Shown here: positions 55,033 through 64,000 of the stretch, piece by piece
Layout of the letters: each line of letters starts with the position of its first letter
Position numbering within the stretch: the first letter of the stretch is position 1
Assembly: GCA_933822405.4 (NCBI GenBank)
Contig: CAKOGP040001112.1
Span: 991,647 to 1,055,646, forward strand
Reading direction: 5' to 3'
DNA: 64,000 nucleotides
Source: Cylindrotheca closterium
Taxonomy: Eukaryota; Bacillariophyta; Bacillariophyceae; Bacillariales; Bacillariaceae
Notes under the pieces: generated by a model
The model's input: only the letters and a program-made list of their open reading frames with translations
Told to the model about the DNA's origin: nothing
Database searches by the model: none
Position numbers and translations under genes: made by a program

Positions 55033-55077
55033 ATGTCGTTGATGTCGTTGATGTCGCTGATGCCGCTGATGCCGCTG
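55033..55077. repeat. 9-bp tandem repeat, five copies
   Basis: ATGTCGTTG x2, ATGTCGCTG x1, ATGCCGCTG x2, perfectly adjacent. Two point changes define the three variants. Confidence 0.85.
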
Positions 55078-55408
55078 ATACTAGTTTCGTCCATGGTAAT
55101 CTATGACGAATGTGAAGGATTTTTTTGTATGAGGTTTACGTTCGTAATGATGTTGTAGGGGGGGTTCTTTGTTGGAAAGGTCTGATGATTTTGAACTGAC
55201 TTCGAAATCGAAACACGATTGTCTAACGTAGACGAAAGCTCGAGAACGAATCATTGGATTCCTTTCATCATACTGACGACGGTCGAACGACCGTCACAAT
55301 AGCATTGCTCAGCAACACCAAGTCCGATCAGTTTATCGAACTTGTGTGCGAGTATACGTCAAGAAATAAGGTTTATTTCTTTCTTTCCCTCCCTCCACAT
55401 CCCTGTTG

Positions 55409-55633
55409 GGCCTTACATCGACGCATTCTACGTCTCTGTAAGGCCTAGTAGGCAAGCAAGTCTTTGATATTCCGCTTCGCGGAATATCAAAGACTGGCCT
55501 TTTGGAACCGCACGCTTCGCGCGCAATCCAAAAGACCAGCTTCACACCACAACCCACCAGAGTCACACCAAGAAAGAATCCCTCACGGAAGAAACCAGGC
55601 GGCAGGCGCCAGTTGGCTATCTTCGATAGCCAA
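55409..55633. repeat. Cluster of four inverted repeats, each with TTC at the apex
   Basis: Hairpins at 55409-55445 (9-bp outer arms GGCCTTACA/TGTAAGGCC plus inner pairs), 55459-55495 (perfect 17-bp arms, 3-nt loop), 55499-55534 (8-bp outer stem CTTTTGGA/TCCAAAAG plus an imperfect inner stem) and 55613-55633 (perfect 9-bp arms TTGGCTATC/GATAGCCAA). The loop is TTC on the plus strand, GAA on the minus strand, in all four. Confidence 0.85.
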
Positions 55634-56990
55634 AAAGAGATGTTCATAATTAGAATTATCGCAAATATTCGATGTACTATGTCACACTTGAAGTCCTCAT
55701 CAAACTTCTCGTTGGTGGGCGAAAAAACAAACCCAAACCATTTTACACTTTAATGACCTCAGCAATAATCCGAAAATTCTCATGATTTTCATAGTTGCAA
55801 AGGAGATGGACGACGTCTTTGAGCCATGACGCCAGAAAGCAGCACATGCCAGCACAAGCGATCGTCGGAATTTTGCGACCTGAATGAATCGTCGGATTTT
55901 AGATGAATGATGAGCTTCGTCCGTAGTGGTGGGGATATTCGCTGTAGCGCCGTCAAAAATCTTAATTTGAAGAACCGCTATTTGAAATACTCGGCGTATG
56001 TCCAAAAACGAAAAGCATGGAAGGCCGAGAGCGCAACCACCATCTTTCGCGCAAATAGACAATTGGGGTGTGTCCTTTGTTCCGCATTCAGATTCGTAGC
56101 TCTGTACATCTTCTGCTTGCTCATCGTTGTTGTACTACTTCTGGTGCACGAAACAACGGGTACACGACAGCGACGATACTTTGACCTTCAAGCTTCATAT
56201 TTCGAAGTACATTGGAGACGAATCTTCGGGACGGAAGATTAGCAGAGAAGACAGGATCCGATTTCGAGAAGACACTCTGTGGATTTATCACTGATTCTAG
56301 TACTTGTGATTCCAACACGCCGAACAACTCCGAATGCTGCTGCTTTTGTCAGCTATAAATCTATGTGAATTCTGGCGAAGCAGCTGTCTTCACGATTTAG
56401 ATGGCCGAAGCTCTTGCAGGTCGAAGCAAGCCACTATATTTCGGGAAACATTCGGACCTCCACGGATTTGTAATAGAGACCAAAGAACCAATCAGACAGA
56501 TACTATAGCGCGCTTGTTTGTATTGGCATCAAACTGCGTGACAGTGGTGCACCCCGTGTACTCATGGTTCGAAATTCTCATGATGACATCTCCGTCTACA
56601 AAGTTAGACTTGATCTATTTATGAACATGGGAATTGCATCATCGCGATTCTTCGCCGTTCTTAAAAAATTGAACTCTATTGCAAACATGGATTACATGTT
56701 GAAGGATGGGACAAGAGCACTTCGCTGTGGTTCTCCGTTGTATATCTGATAAAGAGGCCTTCTACATTGTCGAGGAGAAGGTGAAATCCAAGAAGAAAGA
56801 CATGAGTTGGCAGTGGTGGATAGGACTAAAGAACTAATTTTGTGAATCTGAATCAAATTCAAAATGCTCAAGCCAACAGTACTAGGTACTTGATTCAACG
56901 CAATAAAGTAGAAACTTACAATAGAAATAGAAAAAACTGACAAAGTCCTACCAAGTCCCATTAGTAATCTATTAGTGACTCCATAGTTTA

Positions 56991-58748
56991 CTAGTCTGAA
57001 TAATTCGTAAATGGGATGCAATCGCGATGGTCACCCTCAATGTACTCCTTGTCAATCCAGATTTTCTTGGGGATCTTGGCCAAATCTTTTCGTCGATAAT
57101 CGTCAGTGTATTTGAAGTAGTATTCACGCTCAAGCTTCTGTGCAATCGACGAGACTAGGAAACAAAGTCCTAGAGTTGCAATGGTAGCGGTGGGCGAAGT
57201 AAGCGCTTTGGGAGCCTTGTTAGTGAATCTGAGTGCAATGCTTGCAACTGCAGCCAACTTTGAGTATTTAGATACTTTTTGGCAATTCTTGACGACATCT
57301 TTGGAATCATTGCTAATATCATATTGCTGTGATTTGCGGTCCAAGACTACTTCGCGAGGTGGTGTAGTTGCAAAAGCTCCAACAGCGTTCAGTTGTAGGA
57401 GACGCTGAATGCGGTTGGGAACACGCAGCAGAGTGTCGTCCCAAAAGTTCTCCAGCCTAGCACCAACCTTTTCCGTAGGACTTGTCAAACAAAACATTTT
57501 CTTACGGGTTTTCATGGACACTGATTTCAGTTCTTCAGCCGATGACACAGTCTTCAAAAGCTCCTCTACTTCTTTGGCTTCTGCCGTCAAAATATTTTTC
57601 TGTTGGGTGGCAAGAAGATAAGTATCTTGATCCAAGAAGTTATCGGTAAAGAGCTTGGTCAACCAACGGGGGGTTGCTGTTTTAGACCCTTGTGCTGCCA
57701 TGAATCGAGTTCTTCCAACTCCGACAGGACAAATGTAGAAAGTTGAAACAAAGTTTGTCGAGCCAGTCTCAGGATCCACCCGCTTGAGTTGCAAATGAAA
57801 GGGGGCTTGGAAGTAGGAAGATGCCCAGAGTTCTTTTTCGTCCTTCTTTTTCTCCTTCTTTTTGGATTCCCCTTGTGCCTCTCGCAATTTGGCATTCACA
57901 TCCAATAGTTTGTCTTGGGCCTGGACTTTGCTCTCCAAGACCCAACCTTTGCCGTCGTCTGGATAGTTGTTTTGAATCTCAAGGGGGTACATGGAAGATG
58001 CAGAGTACATGTCAAAGGTAGTAGCCTGGTGTGCGAACAGTCCATGGTCGGGATCAAAAATGTTGCTGACAACGATTGGCCAATCGACAGGAAAGTCTCG
58101 GACGAATTGACCAAGCTTAAAGCCTCCAGTCTCTACTTCTTGGACCAATGGTGGTGATGGGGCCTGGAGAGCCTTTTCCAAGCCTCCTCCAGGGAATATC
58201 CACACCATTTCTTGTTGAATTTGGGCTGGAACAGCCGTACCACATGCCCGAGATGGAATCTGAGTGGACGATCCATCGGCTTGAACGAGTTGTGGAATTT
58301 CGGTGCATTCTCCAGATTTCCCATCAAAACTCCAGCCGTGATAAGCGCATTGAAAATTCTTGCCGTTGCCAGTAACTCGTCCCTGTGACAAGGCAGCACC
58401 CTTGTGTGCACACTTGTCTTCCATGCAAATGATTTCTCCATTGGCAGTTTTGGAAACGACATAGTCTACATCGAAGACTGTGACTTTCGTTGGGTCGTTC
58501 ACCTGGAGATCGCGTGCCCAACTGACAGGATACCAATGGGCTTCGTAGTCAAAGTTGGCGAACGAGCCTTTGGATGATCCAGCGGCGAAGGTATCTTTAG
58601 CTTCGGCATCTACTGCTTGGACAGGGACTTTGGTTCGACGTGAAACGTCGTTGATGATCTTGTTGGCACTGCGGGAGCCCAATGGGCTGACAAAGGCTCC
58701 AACGCTTGGTAAGGATGCGGTTAAAACTCGAGTCAAAATTTTAACCAT
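56991..58748 (-). CDS. Plastid Rieske oxygenase, PaO/TIC55/PTC52 family
   Basis: 585-aa single-exon non-haem oxygenase. MVKILTRVLTASLPSVGAFV has a plastid-type AFV motif. The Rieske [2Fe-2S] ligands are C113, H115, C134 and H137 (CAHKGAALSQGR ... CAYHGWSF). The mononuclear iron site is N229-x2-D232-x2-H235-x4-H240 (NIFDPDHGLFAH). A Lys-rich insert (KKKEKKKDEKE) and two C-terminal hydrophobic stretches (about 515-560) fit thylakoid or envelope anchoring. Family members act in chlorophyll breakdown (pheophorbide a oxygenase), protochlorophyllide metabolism or protein import (TIC55). The exact substrate cannot be fixed, and the classical C-terminal CxxC of TIC55/PaO was not found in the tail. 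ATG 58748 was chosen because it starts the presequence. Confidence 0.9.
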   Translation of the reverse strand: MVKILTRVLTASLPSVGAFVSPLGSRSANKIINDVSRRTKVPVQAVDAEAKDTFAAGSSKGSFANFDYEAHWYPVSWARDLQVNDPTKVTVFDVDYVVSKTANGEIICMEDKCAHKGAALSQGRVTGNGKNFQCAYHGWSFDGKSGECTEIPQLVQADGSSTQIPSRACGTAVPAQIQQEMVWIFPGGGLEKALQAPSPPLVQEVETGGFKLGQFVRDFPVDWPIVVSNIFDPDHGLFAHQATTFDMYSASSMYPLEIQNNYPDDGKGWVLESKVQAQDKLLDVNAKLREAQGESKKKEKKKDEKELWASSYFQAPFHLQLKRVDPETGSTNFVSTFYICPVGVGRTRFMAAQGSKTATPRWLTKLFTDNFLDQDTYLLATQQKNILTAEAKEVEELLKTVSSAEELKSVSMKTRKKMFCLTSPTEKVGARLENFWDDTLLRVPNRIQRLLQLNAVGAFATTPPREVVLDRKSQQYDISNDSKDVVKNCQKVSKYSKLAAVASIALRFTNKAPKALTSPTATIATLGLCFLVSSIAQKLEREYYFKYTDDYRRKDLAKIPKKIWIDKEYIEGDHRDCIPFTNYSD

Positions 58749-59453
58749 TTTACAAATTGATGGCTCTGAAATTTGACAGAGCCAATAAGAGCATGGGTCG
58801 AAGTTGAATGATCCATTTTGTTCATTCGATCTGACATCGACTGACACTCTGCAGCCATCGTCTTGCAGTCAACCCACATAGTCTGTAGGTCGCACGTAAA
58901 CGAGCGAAGGGTCTCCCTGAGACTCTGAACGCAAAGCGCCCAACCAAAAAGCTGCCTTCTTGCGTTTTCCGAGACTTGAGATTGCGTCAAAAATACAACC
59001 TTGCAAATGACAAACCATCATCGTACCGGTACCAACAAAATCAAGCACAACTCGCGATGGTAAAATGAAGCACCTCCGTAACTCAAATTCAAATTATTTA
59101 TTGGATACTTTAGCTACTTTGGAATATTTGGATGCATGTCCGTATCTCATCGCTCGTAGATTGTTCTGAATTCCCAAACCATTCATGAACTTCTTGTCCT
59201 CTGTCGTCGCCTTTATTACTGATTGTAATCGCAAGGCAACAAGCTGTGCTACTAGCGTCTCAAACAGACTGTGCTTCACGAGTTACTAGCCCTGATCCGA
59301 AATCCTGTTCTCGTTCATTTGATTGTTGACAAAGAGAAGAATTCGTTTCATTTTGTTGGGTTGATGGCAAAGCTGAAAGTAGACTAGATACACAGGCGCT
59401 AGTCACCAAAGGAACCCCTGTTGGCTGCGAGCTTATATGCTTGTTTTTATTGA
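58749..59453. promoter_or_regulatory. Upstream region of the Rieske oxygenase gene
   Basis: 705 bp without genes. A GTACCGGTACC palindrome lies at 59023-59033, 275-285 bp before the Rieske start. The small ORF at 59094-59279 has no ATG and no features. Confidence 0.3.
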
Positions 59454-60020
59454 GGTGTGGTGTGGTGGTGTGGTGTGGTGTGGTGTGGTGTGGTGTGGTG
59501 TGGTGTGGTGTGGTGTGGTGTGGTGTGGTGTGTGTGGTGTGGTGTGGTGTGGTGTGGTGTGTGTGTGTGTGGTGTGTGTGGTGTGGTGTGGTGTGGTGTG
59601 GTGTGGTGTGGTGTGTGTGGTGTGTGTGGTGTGTGTGGTGTGTGTGGTGTGTGTGTGTGGTGTGTGTGGTGTGTGGTGTGTGTGTGTGGTGGTGTGTGGG
59701 TGTGGTGTGTGGTGTGTGGTGTGTGGTGTGTGGTGTGTGGTGTGTGGTGTGTGGTGTGTGGTGTGTGGTGTGTGGTGTGTGGTGTGTGTGTGTGGTGTGG
59801 TGTGTGTGTGTGGTGGTGTGTGGTGTGTGTGTGGTGTGTGGTGTGTGGTGTGTGGGTGTGTGGTGGTGTGTGGTGTGTGGTGTGTGGGTGTGGTGTGTGG
59901 TGTGTGGTGTGTGGTGTGTGGGTGGTGTGGTGTGGTGTGGGGTGGGGTGGGGGTGGGGTGGGGGTGTGTGGGGTGTGGGTGTGGGGTGGGGTGGGGTGTG
60001 GGGTGTGGGTGTGGGGTGTG
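59454..60020 (+). repeat. 567-bp G/T-only tract of changing period
   Basis: The plus strand contains only G and T for 567 bp. It starts with period-5 GTGTG units (to about 59570), passes through period-9 GGTGTGTGT (about 59610-59690) and period-7 GGTGTGT (about 59700-59785), then mixed units. It ends with G-runs of 3-5 (GGGGTGGGGGTGGGGTG, from about 59938). Long ORFs across it are artefacts. Confidence 0.97.
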
Positions 60021-60326
60021 CAAGGTTATTTGACGCAATCGACTCAATATCTCAACTCTGGTTGCGTTCAGAGGCGATGCAGAGTCCTTCGCTCGTTTAC
60101 GTGCGACCGACAGTATCCTGGAAGACAGCGGGATGACGGTCGGACGACAAGTACCGTCGTACAGTTTGAAGTTTGCTTATTATTTGCATACAGTTCGTAC
60201 CGCTAGGTGATGATTACAAACCGCTTTCTCGATGTACAGTACTGGACAACACGAGATTTGTTTTGAAAGTCTTTCTACAGCGCTGTATAATAGGACAAAT
60301 AAAAGTAAACAAAACAATATTTTAAA
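60021..60326. other. Intergenic region between the G/T tract and POLD2
   Basis: 306 bp with no gene or repeat recognised. It includes the POLD2 3' UTR. Confidence 0.25.
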
Positions 60327-61628
60327 TTAGGATGATTCATTGCTATCAAACCTCAAAAGTTCCACTTTTCGAGTTTCGAGATTGAGCAAGACAGCTTCCG
60401 ATGTCTCGCTAAACTTGGGAACACACAACAAGACAGTGCCATCCTCCCAGACCTTGTGAGCAAACTTGCTGGCATTTCCACAAAAGTAAACTTGTGGCTT
60501 TTGTTCCAACACCATTGGGTCACGTTCAGTATGCGGAACAGTTGGCACACTGCTGGGGCCAGTTGGACAAAGATGGCTCCACTCCAAGGTCTTCTCCAAA
60601 GCATCCAGCTCCGATATCCTTTCACTCTGATCGTTCAAAATGAATTTTTGCAAATCGAAAATGTTGGCCCCATCAGTACCGACGACGAGCTGCTTTCCAT
60701 GACCTGCTGCATAGGGATTCGGGACTCGAGAAATAAAATTTCCAGAGTTTGGAATTAGAGAGGAATGTAGCGGTCGCTGAGGCCAGTTGGCAGTGGTTGG
60801 ATCATTTTTGCCAGGCATGATATCCATCGGGATACCACAGGATTTCAATTGCATACCGAAACAATCTAGATCCTTCACTCCCTGTAGTACATCTTGCGCT
60901 CCAGGTCCGTTGCCAGCGACCAAAACTCGGCAGACCTTGGCAGCGTCCAAAGTGAACTGCCCTTGGAGGTATGCAACAAGCATTTCTCGTGAGAGCGAGG
61001 AAACGTCCGCGTCAGCGCAAAGAAGCGACGATACAATCAAAAGGTGGGGACTGTGGGAGGCAGGCGTTGACTGTGTAATGCCCCCAGTCAATGTCACTGG
61101 GTCGGGAGTAGCCGGAGGGAACAATCCTTCCACCTGAAAAGTTCCACTGGCATCCACCACCCCTTTGACCCCAATGACGACTCCGGTGCAAAACTGATGA
61201 GTTTCCTTAAGTTCTAATGAAACGCGACCACTCTCGTCTTCGAGATAGAGTTGATCGGAGGGTCGGCACTCGGAATCAGAGACCATTGGATCTTCCTTTG
61301 GGTCCGTGGATTCCTTCACCAAAGTACCAACAACAAGGCTGGGAACCTTTTCGCGCAGACCCAACACACGGTCAATCTTCTTGTAGGTTTCATTTTCCAT
61401 GGCTTTCCAACATCGAGGCTTGAGTGCCATGAGTCGTTGGTAGTAGACGCTGGAATATTGGCGTTGGTAGGGAAAGACGGAGCTTTCCTCCTTGGATACA
61501 GCTCCTGCTGCTTTCGTAGAGGGAACCAACAATTTTGCTTGAAATCGTTGCCATTTGGGAGTACGAGCAGCGTATGCTCGCTTTGGGCGGTTATCTTGGC
61601 TGCTGTTTGCAACAACGGTGGCTGTCAT
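60327..61628 (-). CDS. POLD2: DNA polymerase delta small subunit (POLD2/p50/Pol31)
   Basis: Non-catalytic B-subunit that bridges the polymerase delta catalytic subunit and the third subunit in lagging-strand replication. Single exon, 433 aa (human 469). The N-terminal YQRQYSSVYYQRLMALKPRC is the hallmark of the family. An OB-fold follows (LVVGTLVKE ... DQLYLEDESGRVSLEL ... GVVIGVKGVVDASGTFQVE), then the calcineurin-like fold with LLIVSSLLCADADVSS, DIMPGKNDPTTANWPQRPLH and NPYAAGHGKQLVVGTDGANI. Metal-binding residues are degenerate, as in other B-subunits. ATG 61628 is the first in frame. A GTAC palindrome cluster lies 193-225 bp upstream. Confidence 0.96.
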   Translation of the reverse strand: MTATVVANSSQDNRPKRAYAARTPKWQRFQAKLLVPSTKAAGAVSKEESSVFPYQRQYSSVYYQRLMALKPRCWKAMENETYKKIDRVLGLREKVPSLVVGTLVKESTDPKEDPMVSDSECRPSDQLYLEDESGRVSLELKETHQFCTGVVIGVKGVVDASGTFQVEGLFPPATPDPVTLTGGITQSTPASHSPHLLIVSSLLCADADVSSLSREMLVAYLQGQFTLDAAKVCRVLVAGNGPGAQDVLQGVKDLDCFGMQLKSCGIPMDIMPGKNDPTTANWPQRPLHSSLIPNSGNFISRVPNPYAAGHGKQLVVGTDGANIFDLQKFILNDQSERISELDALEKTLEWSHLCPTGPSSVPTVPHTERDPMVLEQKPQVYFCGNASKFAHKVWEDGTVLLCVPKFSETSEAVLLNLETRKVELLRFDSNESS

Positions 61629-61930
61629 CGTTGTGCTACTGTACGTTCTGATTGTATTGTGTGTTTGTTATCATAGTTCTGTTTCATTTTCTTGTCTTTG
61701 CCGCAACCATGTGCAGACTGACTGACTTGCAGGCAAAATGGCGCGGACAAAGGTGCTGATTTAGTTTGTAAAGAAACTATATCCCAATTGAAATTTTAAA
61801 AATTGGAGCTTCATTCTACGGTACCGTACTGTACCAGGTACCGGTTCTGGTACCAGGTTCCGGACCATGTAGACAAGCTATAAAACTATGCAAAATACAC
61901 TTCTTATTGAAATTATAGTTCCCCATTATT
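61629..61930. promoter_or_regulatory. POLD2 upstream region with GTAC palindrome cluster
   Basis: 302 bp between the POLD2 start and the LRR gene stop (same strand). Five GTAC tetramers lie at 61821-61853 (GGTACCGTACTGTACCAGGT core). Confidence 0.4.
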
Positions 61931-64000
61931 CTAACTGGCACTCTCGACTTGAATCAGTGTGCCACTCTCATCCATTCCATTGTTCAGTCGCATGCATTTC
62001 AAGGTTGGGAGTTGGCTTTGCAGCCGGTCGATGCTTCCATGATCCTCCAATCCTTCACAACCGTAAAGAGCCAACGACTGCAATTTGGTAAAACTCTCAA
62101 AATGATCCAAAGCAGATGAAGTTACTCTCGTATTGCTCAGATTCAGTGCTGTGAGATTTCTCAGTGCGGATAGAGCTGCGGCTCCTCGATCGGTGATGAA
62201 TTCATTCTGAGACAGATTCAAAGATGTCAAATTCTCCAAACTGGCCAACATGGCACAGCCAAGATCACTAATCATCCCACCGCAAAGCTCGAGAGACTCC
62301 AACGACTTGATCTTTGAAATCAGTGCACAGCCGCTATCCGTGATTCTTCCCGAAAATATATCTAGTGCCTTCAAGTTCTTTAAATGCCGAAGATGATACA
62401 ATCCTTCGTCTCCAATGTCACGACTGTCCAGATTCAAAGATTCCAAAGAGGTAAGCTGTGCAAGGTGGTGGAGTCCAGAGTTGGAGACATTACAGTAAAA
62501 CAGAGAAAGACGCTTGAGCTTAGTAAACTTGGCGAGGTGGCGCATACCAGAATCTGAAAGATCTGTGTCGGCCAAGTCCAACGATACCAGGTTTGGAGTC
62601 ACATCGTTTTGGGCCAGGTGGGCAATAGTCCAATCGCTCACCAAACAGGAATCCAAGTTCAATTCTTCGAGGCAAGGCAAATTATCGAAGTGTAACATTT
62701 GATTGTCTCGAACTCCAGCGTAGGAAAGGCATAATGACTTGACATTGCTGATTCTTCCCTGCCATGGGGCACGCCTAAGGTGAAGCTATTAGCTGGCGGG
62801 TTTATGCTTCAATGTACAGAACAACACGAAAGCTGGTACTCACAGAATGCCGGGACAATAGGAGACGTCCAAGACAGAGAGCATCGACAAAGCTCCGATT
62901 GATCGTCCAAGCACAGCACTGCTAATAGCTGTGCAACCGCTAAGATTCAATTCTTCTAGCTGCTCCAGTCTGTTGAGACACTCGACTCCCGAGTTGCCAA
63001 TGGCACATCGTGCTAGGCACAACATGCGAAGTGAAAATTGTCTTCCACCTTGGGATGTTAGGATATCAATTCCAAAACTAGTAAGGTTCCTGCACCAGCC
63101 AAGACTCAGCTCTTCTAGTTCTTCCAAGCCTGACAGATATGTTAATCCATCATCAGTGATTAAATCACACTGTGAGAGATCGAGCTTTTTTATCAAGACT
63201 AGGCCAGAAATTGCATCCAACGATCGGTCAGTCAAACATCGACACCCATCCAGGGATAGAGCCTCCAATGATTTGAGATGCGAAATATGCACGATTGCTT
63301 CGTCTGTCAAGCGGCGGCAGTTCGCCAGCGAGAGAGTGTGCAAGCGCTGTGAGGAGTGCAAAACAGACAACCCATCACCAACTATCGAATGACAGTTGTC
63401 AAATCTGGCAACTTCGAGGTTGCGTAGGTCATTAAGGTAACTTAACCCTGTATCTGTGAGTCCATGCGAGCCTCGAAGATCGAGTACTGTCAAGTTGCCA
63501 AAGGCAGAAGCAAGTGCTGGATCATCGAATGTAAACTCATCGTGATAGACAACCATGTCATCACATTCAATTGTATCCTCCTTTGCGGGTGTCCACGGTC
63601 TTGAATGTGCTGATTTAAATGACGACGATGTCGATGAAGGAGGCGATTCGTCCAAGAAATTCTGCCTTTCTTCGAAATTGCTAGTCGTGTTGTAAAAGAC
63701 ATCACTAGATCCATCATCAATTTCCATACCATCGTCCACGTCGGACAAAGCGATTCCAGAATCATCGGATGAGCCAGTATCAGTAGCATATGTATTGAAA
63801 GACTTGAGCCAAGAATCGCTGACACCTCTACATCCAGACAGATTCAGAGCAGAAATCTCGCAATTCCGGAGCACCTTCATGGTTGTTTCGTTCAGAGCAT
63901 TATGCTCCGTAAGCGATTCGACAATTTCATCCACTACGTCCTGAGGCAATCCTAGAGGGAGTTCCCCATCCAAATAGGCCAGGGATCGACAAAGAGTCTC
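61931..64000 (-). CDS. Leucine-rich repeat protein, F-box/AMN1-like (5' end beyond the window)
   Basis: Exons 62844-64000 (open to the right edge) and 61931-62774, joined across a 69-bp intron (CT|GTGAGT ... CTTAG|G), give at least 666 codons. The visible N-terminus (LAYLDGELPLGLPQDVVDEI) precedes an LRR solenoid of the Cys-containing type, as in FBXL/AMN1 proteins: LDLRGSHGLTDTGLSYLNDL, LSLANCRRLTDEAIVHIS, LDLSQCDLITDDGL, LNLSGCTAIS. An acidic, Ser-rich disordered insert (about 110 aa) separates the first LRR from the rest. No F-box is visible in the part present, so ligase function is open; the family usually supplies substrate recognition. Confidence 0.85.

Larger units (their letters stand above)
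53749..56990. other. Gene-poor 3.2-kb stretch with decayed coding sequence and hairpins
   Basis: The longest gene desert in the window. Only short ORFs in conflicting frames occur. It holds the frame-broken coding remnant at 54030-54960, a 9-bp repeat at 55033-55077 and the hairpin cluster at 55409-55633. The remainder (55640-56990) shows nothing I can support; an ORF at 55907-56242 with one hydrophobic run is too weak. Confidence 0.4.

Noticed and set aside
55907..56242. ORF of 111 aa with one hydrophobic stretch
   Set aside because: No recognisable composition or start context, lies in a gene desert, and the hydrophobic run alone is weak evidence.
56560..56580. tRNA B-box-like GGTTCGAAATT
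   Set aside because: No matching A box, no acceptor stem and no anticodon arm around it.
58749..58847. Upstream extension of the Rieske protein
   Set aside because: It begins at a non-ATG codon and would mask the plastid presequence.
59094..59279. 61-codon minus-strand ORF upstream of the G/T tract
   Set aside because: No ATG start and no recognisable sequence.
59454..60020. Interstitial telomere array
   Set aside because: No TTAGGG or TTTAGGG units; periods are 5, 7 and 9 with GT alternation.
59433..60206. Long ORFs of His/Thr/Pro or Cys/Val/Gly composition on both strands
   Set aside because: They are translations of the G/T simple repeat in three frames; open frames follow from the lack of A and C.

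Overview
This is a nuclear genome window from a photosynthetic stramenopile, most likely a diatom. Genes are compact, with introns of 65-130 bp (GT..AG) where present, and many genes have a single exon. Three plastid-type proteins begin with a signal peptide followed by an AFxP-like ('ASAFAP') cleavage motif (genes at 23616-24560, 34732-37749 and 56991-58748). That bipartite presequence is the secondary-plastid signature. Nothing bacterial (operons, Shine-Dalgarno sites, CRISPR) is visible. I cannot name the species.

Layout, left to right: SYF1/XAB2 splicing factor (-, cut by the left edge); exocyst subunit EXO70 (+); nucleoporin Nup120/160-like (-); RING E3 RNF10/Mag2-like (+); exportin-2 CSE1/CAS (+, 4 exons); V-ATPase subunit a (-, 2 exons); full-size PDR-type ABCG transporter (+, 6 exons); a plastid-targeted protein of unknown function (-); ArfGAP2/3-type protein (-, 2 exons); dynamin-related GTPase (+, 2 exons); phytochelatin synthase (-, 2 exons); NOL12/RRP17 (+). 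Next come two paralogous membrane-anchored M14-type carboxypeptidase-like proteins (both -) flanking a plastid ABC1/UbiB-type kinase (+, 3 exons with a 21-nt microexon). After them lie a giant 3053-aa UBR-type N-degron E3 ligase (+, 2 exons), a 700-aa Ser/Arg-rich repeat protein (+), an 88-aa single-pass membrane protein assembled from two short exons (+, tentative) and a small mitochondrial-type protein (-). A 3.2-kb gene-poor stretch (53749-56990) holds decayed coding sequence and a cluster of hairpins. A Rieske oxygenase of the PaO/TIC55 family (-), a 567-bp strand-pure G/T tract, DNA polymerase delta small subunit POLD2 (-) and an LRR protein cut by the right edge (-) close the window.

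Most genes are housekeeping (splicing, nuclear transport, secretion, proton pumping, proteolysis, replication) and are not functionally clustered. Gene pairs are mostly divergent (shared promoter regions of 0.15-0.5 kb) or convergent with very small gaps (26-145 bp between stop codons at several junctions), so overlapping antisense 3' UTRs are likely. The most unusual items are: the in-frame microexon that carries exactly the kinase metal-binding motif of the ABC1 kinase; a pseudo-peptidase/peptidase pair; an SH3-like insertion inside the RING of the UBR ligase; a hairpin cluster sharing one apical triplet; and GTAC-rich palindrome clusters at similar distances upstream of several genes.
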